Shown in pieces: positions 1 to 8,117 of a stretch of 64,000 nt of DNA. Numbering within the stretch: position 1 is the stretch's first letter; each line of letters opens with the position of its first letter. Source of the DNA: Zanthoxylum bungeanum (lineage: Eukaryota > Streptophyta > Magnoliopsida > Sapindales > Rutaceae); NCBI GenBank assembly GCA_019454045.1, contig SKCR01015032.1, forward strand, positions 186,001 through 250,000, written 5' to 3'. Position numbers and translations under genes: made by a program. The notes under the pieces were generated by a model that was not told where the DNA came from, made no database searches, and saw nothing but the letters and a program-made list of their open reading frames with translations.

Positions 1-36
1 TATTTGATTTCGAATAAACATGTTTAGATGAAATAT

Positions 37-74
37 GAATGAATTATTCATATTGGATATTGAATAATTCATTC
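37..74. repeat. Perfect 14-bp inverted repeat
   Basis: GAATGAATTATTCA at 37-50 and its exact reverse complement at 61-74 are separated by a 10-base spacer, giving an AT-rich hairpin. It lies just before the tandem-repeat block of the element described next. No function can be assigned. Confidence 0.6.
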
Positions 75-180
75 GGTAATTTAAAAAGTTTTAAAATTAC
101 AATTTCGCCTGAACAGCCCTTCCGCCACGCCCTTTGCCCAAAACCCCACAACACATACTCCAAATACTACCGAATTGATC

Positions 181-740
181 TCTCCTTGTGTCATTCATAA
201 TAATAGGGCATCGGTTGAACGAATCCATCCCCTAGCCAATCAACATACTAGGCCACAAAATAATGATCATTCATTGTGTCATTCATAATAATAGGGACTC
301 AACGAAACGAATCCAACCCAGAGCCAAGAGATACATTTGGCTATAAGGGAATAAACCTTCCTCGTGCCAATTCACACAAAAATAGGGCATCAGCGGAACA
401 AATCTAGTCTGATCCAATCAACATATTAGGCCACAAGGGAATGATCCCTCCTTGTGCCATTCATAATAATAGAGCCTCGGTGGAACGAATCCAGTCCCGA
501 GCCAAGAGATACGTTTGGCCATGAGGGAATGAACCTTCCTCGTGCCATTCACACAATAATAGGTTTGGCAGAACGAATCTAGCCTTGAGCCGAACACAAT
601 AATAAGGCCTCGGTGGGACGTACCCAACCTGGAGCCATCAAGGACACTTAGCCACAAAGGAATGATCTCTCATTATGTCATTCATAATAATAAGGTCTTG
701 ATGAAATGAATCTAGCCCCGAGCCAACCATACAAAAAGAC
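181..740. repeat. Tandem array, ~88-bp unit with two alternating subtypes
   Basis: The phrase CATTCATAATAATAGG or a close variant recurs near 192, 280, 368, 458, 546 and 679, a spacing of about 88 bp with one short unit. Two subtypes alternate: one contains 'caatcaacatactaggccac', the other 'gagccaagagatac', so the real unit looks like a ~176-bp dimer. The copies are diverged. The array lies on the 3' side of the minus-strand gag pseudogene (2040-3590), where plant Tat-lineage gypsy elements often carry tandem repeats. Confidence 0.75.
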
Positions 741-964
741 TACATGGGAAGATTTTTCAACCCTGGGCCATCCCCAAAAATACTGGTGATGGCGTCCCAT
801 ACCATGTTTCACCAAAATAAAGTAAAAAAGACAAGTGTAATAGGGTAACATATCATACACTCCGCATAACCAAAAATACTATTCCATGTTGCTTAAAATA
901 ATAATTTTGAACCTCACAGTCTAAAAGTATCGGCAAATCGAGCTACGGATCAAGGGGTGGCCAA

Positions 965-1330
965 CGGTATGAGGGAACACATTCCTCATGCTAGGCATAC
1001 CCCGAGTCTACAAATGTCATGAAGGCCCTCTAGCCTTCCCTGTACTATGCTCTTATAGATCCGAAAAAGGATGACCAATGCCATTGGAGCATTATCTTTC
1101 CTCATGCTAGGTAAATTCTGAGGCTACAATCACCACAAAGACCCGGGGGCCTTCCTCGTGTTATGTACCTCCAACACTATAGGGGCGAAAAATGCCATGG
1201 GGGAATTATCTCTCCCAATGATATGCAAACTTGAGGCTATCATTGTACCTCAAAGCTGTCTTCAATCCATACGTTTTATGTTACCTTGGGGTACCAAACA
1301 CCACATTGACCCTCTCGCGGTACATGCTAT
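965..1330. repeat. Tandem array, ~115-bp unit, about 3 diverged copies
   Basis: The segment around 'ttcctcatgctagg' recurs near 982, 1098 and (more diverged) 1209, each followed by a version of 'gaggctac' about 20 bases on. It is a second, unrelated tandem family directly following the 88-bp array. No gene is seen between 740 and 1372. Confidence 0.55.
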
Positions 1331-1371
1331 GGTGACCCCGAGATGTCAAACGCCACACAAGTCTTTAATGT

Positions 1372-1745
1372 CTTCGAAGGGGTAAATCATCAGGTACTCG
1401 CGTTCCGACCCGAGGTATTTGATAATGTCACCGGTGATTGGTGTGTCACACAGGTGCGCACTTTTCGCACATCGTTTTGCACCTTTTGCCGATGTCAATC
1501 TTCGAAGGTGCAAGCCATCAGATACTAGTTCCCGGCTTGGGGATTTGATAATGTCACTGGTGATTGGTGTGCCACAAGGTGCGTTCTTTCCGCATATCGT
1601 TTCACACATTTTTCTGATGTCGATCTTTGAAGGTGCAAGCCATCAGGTACTAATGTTTCGACCCGAGGCTTTTGATAATGTCATATATGATTGGTGTGCC
1701 AAGGGGGTGTGTGCTACCCACACATCAATTTACATATTTTGCTAG
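1372..1745. repeat. Tandem array, ~127-bp unit, 3 copies
   Basis: Three copies of a unit containing 'catcaggtact' (near 1389, 1515, 1642) and 'gataatgtcac.ggtgattgg' (near 1420, 1547, 1674) repeat every 126-127 bp. Short plus-strand reading frames here merely cross repeat boundaries and are not treated as genes. The array is adjacent to the 3' end of the gag pseudogene and probably belongs to the same retroelement. Confidence 0.75.
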
Positions 1746-2039
1746 CACCAATCACATGCATTTCCAAAAATACCAATCAAGTTTTTCCTATTCAAATAAA
1801 CAACAAGTGTGTAAAGGTCCGAGTAACTTATTAAATGAGAAAATTTTACTTGTATTCTAAAGATCTACCACCCGTCTTACAACTCTTTGAGGGTCATTTT
1901 AAGAGAAGCTTTATATGCTGTAGCAACTTGACATTCTTGTATTTTCAAAACTTCATTATCTGGGTGTCGTCCATCTGCTTTATGTGATAGACACCTGACC
2001 TGACAATCTCTGCTACTTGCGTTGCCTAGCCCTCATGGC

Positions 2040-3590
2040 CTCATGATCGATAAATTCCTTGAGTTAATTATTCCTCACCAGGTCCTCAACCTGCTCCTGC
2101 AGGTCTTTGTAGTTTCGGTGACATGACCCATCGAGTTATGATATGAGCAATACATCATGTTGTCCTTTTTGTCAACCGAGAACCTTCTGGGGATAGGCTC
2201 AATCAACAACCCTTTATCTTGCACCTCTCATGCTATCTAGGACAAAGTCCTATTAAGGGTCATGTAGGCCGTGCCCCCCGCGACATACGCAACTGGGATT
2301 AGGAGCCTCCTCTTGGGCACTGGATTACTCTGACTCATGGGCATGAATTCCTGCCTCCTCAGGCCTGATCCTCTCCATCCACCTCCACCGTCATGACATA
2401 TATCTTTTCTTAGTTTTTTCTTCTCCCGAGTCCCTCAGGTTATCTTTTCTTCCTCATCTAACAATACAAACCTCCTCACATGTTCCGAAGTTGTTGCATA
2501 GTCTGACACCTCATGAATCATAAGGTGAGACCACAGTCTCCAACCCTCAGCGCTCCTTTAAAGCTCTCCAACACTTATTGGGACTTATACGCCTCTACTT
2601 CCAATACCAAATTATGGTATCTATCTATAAAATTCTTTCGCAGCTCATCATTCTACTGCTTCATCATCCTCAATGACTTGACTGTCATTCTAAGTGTGAA
2701 CGCCACTTTAAAGTGGCGTATAAAATATTTCCTCAGCTGGGAGAAGCTGTTGATACTCCATGGTGTTACGTTCCATAAACTAGCTAGTCCTCTCAATGTC
2801 AGTGGGAATTCCTTGTTGACTGCTTCCTCAACCATGCCTTGGATCTCCATCAGTAAGATGAACTTTTCAATATGGGACTTATGGTCTATATTTCCCTTGT
2901 AGACATCCATTGCTGGCATGGATAACCTCCTCGAGAACTCCAGGTTTGATACTTTCCTTATGGATAGGGATGTTGTATCCTAATCTTGACCATCTCGAGC
3001 ACCTCCTCGAATGCTCATCTCTCACATTCTCATCTCCTATTGGAACCAGTCCCTCAAATGACCATCGGTATCCTCATTCCTTTTACTAGAGGTTTCCTTA
3101 TAATACATTCTCAGAGGGTGATATCTCTTCATAATCGGAGCCATACACCATTGCTCCTGATAACTCCCCAAATCACTCTCCCAAAAATAAGGGCTATTGC
3201 TGGATGATTCAAGTGTTCTCCTATCATCATGCCTCTCCCGAGCCTCTTCTACTGGTGCTTCGCTGACTATGACCGCTGACCTCATTTTGAGTGGGTTTCT
3301 CATCCTAGTAATTTCTTCACCAACTATTATCTTCCCAGTACCGATCTATTCCCTCCTATGACTAGGTACCGCAGGAGCTTGTTCTGCTGATCTCTTCTCC
3401 AACTTCTCTATTTTTTCCATCATGGTCATCATAAAGGTTTGAGTGGCCTTCCTTTCTTCTCTAGCCTTTTCCTTTTCAACCTGTAAATTTTCCTCCATCT
3501 TCTACATCCATTCCGTTGTTGAGACCTCCGGAGCTCTATGATTCTGTCTTCTGCCATCATCTTAGTGTGTTGTATCATTTTTTAGACTGA
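2040..3590 (-). pseudogene. Decayed gypsy-type gag (capsid) gene
   Basis: Minus-strand translation gives recognisable pieces of a plant Ty3/gypsy gag, the structural protein that packages element RNA in cytoplasmic particles. Around 2650-2920 is a Retrotrans_gag core, including IDHKSHIEKFILLMEIQG and SFSQLRKYFIRHF, matching the usual 'W..L...SI.SF..L...F..HF' pattern. Around 2090-2220 is a histidine/cysteine-rich tail (CSYHNSMGHVTETTKTC) like the 'YC.FH...GH.TE.C' motif of Tat-lineage gags. Stops and frameshifts interrupt it throughout. It lies directly inside the LTR at 3614-4700, in the matching orientation. No protease, reverse transcriptase or integrase follows before the tandem arrays, which suggests a gag-only non-autonomous element, although the window ends before the second LTR. 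Confidence 0.75.
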
Positions 3591-3591
3591 T

Positions 3592-3611
3592 CCCCATAGA
3601 CGGTCCCAACT
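3592..3611 (-). other. Primer-binding site of the minus-strand gypsy element
   Basis: Read on the minus strand, TAGTTGGGACCGTCTATGGG follows the LTR end by two bases. It resembles the 'TTGGCGCCGTCTGTGGGA' primer-binding site typical of Tat/Athila-type plant gypsy elements, with a few substitutions. Its position between LTR and gag fits the role of tRNA-primed first-strand synthesis. Confidence 0.6.
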
Positions 3612-3613
3612 AT

Positions 3614-4700
3614 TGACGGTTGTTTTTCGTTCTAATGGAAAACAAGAGAATTCATCATTCGAACAAACCTCCCTCAAGTGAATATGTTTGGTTAATAGGG
3701 AACCACACAAACTTAACAAGCAGTCAGGATAAACATAAAATTTACGTGGTTCGATGGAGAGTGGCTTATACCTTTTGATAAAACACGAGGGAGAGGTGAT
3801 ATTTTATTACCACTCAGGGTCAACACCGTCTTGATCTACAAACGGGGATATGAACTCATTGATAAAACACATAAGGTCTTATACAAGACTGTTATAATTC
3901 TAACAAGTGATCGGATAACTGACCATATTTCTCTTTTTATCTCTAATTCTTGTGCTCTAAATTTTTTCAAGTAGTGAAATGTAAAAATTACTCATCCTTG
4001 ATTTTGTGTCTTCAACCCTTTTATATAGGCTTCAAATAATGTTCCACTAACTATGATATCAGCCAATGTCACAAGGTCATCATTATAGTTGTTGCCACCC
4101 CCAATTGTCATAATCTAGCCAATCAAATTAGTTCATTCTTCTGCTACTATATCGACCTCTGGCGGCCTATGGCGGTTCTGCTCTACCACTATTATGTCAC
4201 TACACCGGCCTATGGCGGTTGGCAGGGCCTACGAATATTATGGACCACTGTTTTCCCTATGTCATTATTAGCCTTCTGGAACCACACCTTCCCAAGTAAG
4301 GCATACGTCACATGACTCCAATATTGGTCAGTCAGTGATACAATCTTCATTCCTCGGGTCAGCGCAATGAGGCAGATGATACTAATCAAATATCTCTTCA
4401 GCTCTTTCAAACAGGCCAGGTTCTCAAACAATGACCTCATCGGGTCGGGCTATTCTAACTCTCAGAAAACCCCAAATCAATACCCTTCATGTAGTCGGGT
4501 CGGCATTATAACTCGCTTCATCCCCAAAATACTATGTTATCAGGATTTCTTCTTTGTACAATGAGGTCGAGTCTCTCTATGTTTTTCTAGGCTCTTAGGC
4601 CTTTATCACCCACTTTTGGCTAAGTATAAATCTCTATCCTACCCCTTCTCGGTACTTGAACCTTACTTGAAATAAAAAACCACCATCAATAAAACATCAT
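3614..4700 (-). mobile_element. 5' LTR of the minus-strand gag-bearing element
   Basis: The 3' (minus-sense) end is set by the terminal CA next to the primer-binding site at 3592-3611. The other end near 4700 is an estimate; a TG-type end lies at 4696-4697, but no target duplication can be checked because the partner LTR is outside the window. A strong TATA box at 4016-4029 on the minus strand supports the LTR call and orientation. Length about 1.1 kb. Confidence 0.55.
4016..4029 (-). promoter_or_regulatory. TATA box in the LTR
   Basis: The minus strand reads CCTATATAAAAGGG, a near-ideal plant TATA box. It would place transcription start about 30 bases further (near 3985), inside the LTR and upstream of the primer-binding site and gag, as expected for the U3/R boundary. 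Confidence 0.6.
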
Positions 4701-5149
4701 TCTATTTCTGAAGCTTGGTGAAAATATTTTACCATGAGAAATACCAGATTGTTAGATGAAGATGCCTAACTTGAATGGCTTGAATTTAAGTCGCAATAAA
4801 TTTACTGAAAGTCTTCCAATTTCAATGCGAAATTCAAGTTATGTTTGGTCACTGAACCTTCGAAATAACGCATATTGTTTGGGGTAATTCTTGAGTCATT
4901 CAATGTTGTCGAATTTAGATATATATTCAGCAAAGAATGATTAATTTATTAATGTAAGATATTATAAAATATGAAGGGCATAAATACACAATGGTTCGGT
5001 TATCCCCCTACGCTGACGGATCGGGGATCGACCTGTCCGGATAAGTCAAGGGGGTCGATGGGGCAAAGCCCCCAAAAGGAAAATGAAATTCAAAAGCAAA
5101 GTTAATCGAAAAAACTAATTTCGTGTCCTCTGGTGCAAAAAATGCATTT
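4701..5149. other. Unassigned intergenic sequence
   Basis: No gene recognised. The stretch 5000-5075 is much more GC-rich than its surroundings and contains a short hairpin, GGGGC-AAA-GCCCC, near 5059-5071. The flanks are AT-rich. Its origin is unclear; an LTR fragment is possible. Confidence 0.3.
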
Positions 5150-5400
5150 TGACTTCCATTGTCGCGACAATGAGACCTTAAGACATAAAGAGCATTCTAA
5201 CTAATATTGTTGCGACAATGGTTTTTCATTGGCGCGACAATGAGACCCTGATGCAAAATAACATTTTGACTTATATTATCGCTACAATGGATACTTATGG
5301 TGCGACAATGAATTGCTCATGCATATTATCGCGACAATGAGATACTTGTGCATATTATCACTACAATGATTTCTCATTGGCGCGACAATAGGACGCTGAT
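5150..5400. repeat. Cluster of degenerate palindromes around ATTGTCGCGACAAT
   Basis: The perfect 14-bp palindrome ATTGTCGCGACAAT occurs near 5159. At least eight variants ending in CGACAATG, CTACAATG or GCGACAAT follow (near 5210, 5235, 5277, 5300, 5330, 5370, 5390), spaced about 20-60 bp, often followed by 'agacc' or 'gatac'. This is a short interspersed direct-and-inverted repeat cluster, not a CRISPR: spacers and repeats are irregular and the context is plant nuclear DNA. Confidence 0.65.
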
Positions 5401-5759
5401 GCGAAAAAGCATAATTAAAAAGTATGTCTTTTGGAGGCAATTTTTTATTGTCAATATATAGAGCACAAATTTGTTTATATTACATAACATCTTTTCCTTT
5501 AAAATTCTATAGTAGGGATTCTACAAAGTATTGTGTTACATCTCTAAAAGTTTTGTTGCATCCTAAAGTAAATCTGCTTACAACCCCTACAACACATAAT
5601 GGGATAAATATTATTTTAAAATAATATAACATGCCTCAAAACTAGAGTCCCCACTGTTTTTCCCTGACATTCAAGAATTGTACTGAGTTGGTGGCCATTG
5701 ACACAAGTGAAAATGACTTTGTCGGCAACATCCCTATATGGATGGGGGCTCATCTATAG
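5401..5759. other. No recognisable gene
   Basis: AT-rich sequence between the palindrome cluster and the first fold-back MITE. A 66-codon plus-strand reading frame starting at 5424 has no recognisable motif and ordinary composition, and is not called. Confidence 0.4.
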
Positions 5760-5971
5760 TACCCAAGGGTATTTGATATCATTGGGTCAAACATGCAATT
5801 TTTATCAATAAACATGCAACTTAAATCATTAAACATGTAAACTCTGTCAATAAACATGAAACTTTTCAAAACATGAAATTAGTTGTATATTTATTGATAG
5901 AGTTTATACGTTTAATGGTTTTAAGTTGCATGTCCAATACTAAAAGTTACATGTTTTGTCCTTGGATACCT
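5760..5971. mobile_element. Fold-back MITE, copy 1
   Basis: The element is a long imperfect palindrome. Its left end TACCCAAGGGTATTTGATAT matches the reverse complement of the right end (…CCTTGGATACCTTA), and both arms carry 'aacatgcaact'/'agttgcatgt' motifs around a short central loop. A second copy lies at 6453-6679. It has no coding capacity. The exact outer end and target duplication are uncertain because similarity ('gggct…ctata') may extend some bases outside. Confidence 0.65.
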
Positions 5972-6452
5972 TAACATTGGCCATGGGGAAAAGATTTTCA
6001 CAATTGTCAATTCTCAATCTTCGATCAAACAAATTGCCATTTCAGCCTCACTCTTTATTCAAGAAATTATATAAAAATTTTAGTTACTTTGTCATCCAAT
6101 AGGAAATATACAAATATTATAGAACGGTAAACCTTCACGCTAACTTCAAATTTCAAAAAATGATCAAATATCTATTTAACTATTTTTTTTAATTATAATT
6201 TTGACAATTATATCTAATCATTCATTTTATGTTAGGGAAATTATAAAAAATGTCAATGACCCACTAATGAGTTTTATAAAATTATCATTTATCACTCTGA
6301 TTTCCCTATTTGCATTCTAATAAATAAAGTGCTATACATTGGTAATTTGATGTTGTGGTATACATCTCTAGAAGGAATGAATGAATGTGAGCATGAATAT
6401 TGTAACAGCAAATTTGCTTTAAAAGATGTCAATTATGTGGGCTTGTCTACAA
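5972..6452. other. No recognisable gene
   Basis: AT-rich spacer between the two MITE copies. No protein motif, RNA gene or repeat was recognised. Confidence 0.4.
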
Positions 6453-6679
6453 TACCAAAGGGTATCAAATACTTTTGAGTACAAACATGCAACTTTGAGC
6501 ATTCAATATGTAATTTAGAACATTAAATATACAAACTGTATCAATAAATATGAAACTTTATAAAATATAAAATTAGTTGCATGTTTATTGGTATAATTTG
6601 CATGTTAATGCTCAAAGTTACATATTCAATACTCAAAGTTGCATGTTTGAACCATAAGGATATTTGATACCCTTGGGTA
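6453..6679. mobile_element. Fold-back MITE, copy 2
   Basis: Same family as 5760-5971. The left end TACCAAAGGGTATCAAATAC pairs with the right end, whose reverse complement is TACCCAAGGGTATCAAATAT. The inverted arms stay similar for about 48 bp ('acaaacatgcaactttgag' on both sides). The elements are ~212 and ~227 bp and only ~480 bp apart in the same orientation. A TA target duplication is possible but not proven. Confidence 0.7.
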
Positions 6680-6807
6680 TCATGCCCAATTCTCAGTTAA
6701 TCATCAGCAGATAGTTTTCATTTACTTGGTACTGCTGATTGTTTCTTAGGACTGACTTAGATTATTAAGACAGTGACTCCATATCATCAGTGCTTCTGAT
6801 TATTTTA

Positions 6808-7013
6808 CAGCTTATGCTGCTGAATCCGTGGGCAGGAATTGTCAGGTCAAATGGCTTATAGACAATATAGACAGGTACCCATATAAACATCTAATGTTGA
6901 TGTTTTTGGTACTGCCTTTCTGTTATCTCATGAATTATTTACATTTGCGGAAAGTTGGAGGACATAAGCATCCATTAAATGGTTGCTCTACCTTCTGGAC
7001 TGCATAAATGCAA
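6808..7013 (+). other. Exon-like open fragment, function unknown
   Basis: An open stretch follows a good splice acceptor (GATTATTTTACAG) and contains a possible internal donor (ACAG|GTACCC near 6871). One frame begins YAAESVGRNCQVKWLIDNID and runs to a stop near 7013. No family is recognised. It may be a relic of a gene fragment or chance. Confidence 0.15.
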
Positions 7014-7433
7014 CCCCAGAAAGAAAAGACAGGAGGGCTAGAAATGAAGAACAACCAATCAAAACATTTCGAAAAAATTATCAAAACATATGTTAACATT
7101 ACATAAGCAGTGAACAGTGTTTAAAAAACGGTCGAGGCGGCCGCCTTATGCGGTTTTTCTGAGGCGCCCGCCTCTCTGCTAGTGAGGCGGCCGCCTCACG
7201 CAAAATCGGGGTGAGGCGGCCGCCTCACCAGCAGAGGTTTTTTTTTAAAAAAAAAATTTTCTAAAATGAAACGACGACGTTTTGGGCTTCCAAAACGCTT
7301 CTTTCCATTGAACAACTGAGTGGCAGTAGAGCACTTGCACAAAAAAGGAGCAGAGACCAAAATAAGTTAATCTTGTACAATAATACAATTTATATAATCA
7401 AATAAAAATAATACGACTTATGTTATTTGTTAG

Positions 7434-7576
7434 GGAAAGGGAAAGCTCCACAATTAGTGGATGAAGACAATACAAGTGAAGGAGGTTCTTTGGATGATGA
7501 CCCATCTGATGATGACATAGATTTTGACCCAAGCTTCATGCCGCTAGACACTAATGATAACTTATTTAGGGATTAG
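7434..7576 (+). pseudogene. C-terminal remnant of hAT transposase
   Basis: After a splice-acceptor-like TTGTTAG, an open frame encodes an acidic tail beginning GKGKAPQLVDEDNTSEGG, continuing with several aspartate runs and ending at TAG 7574-7576. Acidic, low-complexity tails after the dimerisation domain are common in plant hAT transposases. The catalytic and dimerisation parts are absent, so the copy cannot move by itself. Confidence 0.5.
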
Positions 7577-7694
7577 TTATCAATAATTTTTTGAACATAC
7601 TATGAATTATGAAGAAAGTAATGTATTTTGGATTACTTATCAATAGTTTTTTGAACATACTATGAATTATGAAGAAATGAATGTATTTTGGATT
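7570..7694. repeat. 62-bp tandem duplication
   Basis: Two near-identical units (GATTAGTTATCAATAATTTT… and GATTACTTATCAATAGTTTT…), each containing 'gaacatactatgaattatga', lie directly after the transposase remnant inside the hAT element. They differ by only a few bases. Confidence 0.75.
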
Positions 7695-8117
7695 GTTTTT
7701 CCGATTTTCGGATCGAGGCGCCCGCCTCACCGCCTCGAGGAGGTCCGCCTCGCGCCTCGAGGCGCCGCCCCGTATTTTAAACATTGGCAGTGAAACATTT
7801 GCAAAATTTATCAAATTTCAAATATACATAAAACCAAAAACTAAAAGCATGTTGCTCTGTAGTCTAGTGTATAGACTAGAAGCAACTCGACTGTAATCGA
7901 TGTTAGCATATTTCTCATTTCAATAGAGTAACTTTTCCCCCTTAACAACTATATCCTATGGAATAAGTATTGACATTGACAACTTAAAATCCTACAAGGA
8001 AAAATGAGGACAAGAAAAGCATTAGATATTAGTGAAAGCTTTTCCTTCGGTGCCATAAATATATAAATAAACAGCTTCTGGGTTAAAGCGACTCTCGGAT
8101 AAGCTCATCTCTTGAAA

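Larger units (their letters stand above)
7115..7786 (+). mobile_element. hAT-family deletion derivative (672 bp)
   Basis: Terminal inverted repeats CAGTGTTTAAAAAACGG (left) and, read from the right, CAATGTTTAAAATACGGGG are flanked by an exact 8-bp target duplication GCAGTGAA at 7107-7114 and 7787-7794, the hallmark of hAT transposons. The subterminal regions are strikingly GC-rich, with repeated GAGGCGGCCGCCTC-type palindromes at 7134-7230 and 7714-7770, likely transposase-binding repeats. Inside is only the tail of a transposase gene (7434-7576). It sits about 330 bp beyond the stop codon of the HSP70-16-like gene. Confidence 0.9.

Noticed and set aside
1419..1745. 108-codon plus-strand open frame
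   Set aside because: It exists only because the 127-bp tandem units have no stop in that frame; no protein motif, and the companion frames are equally open.
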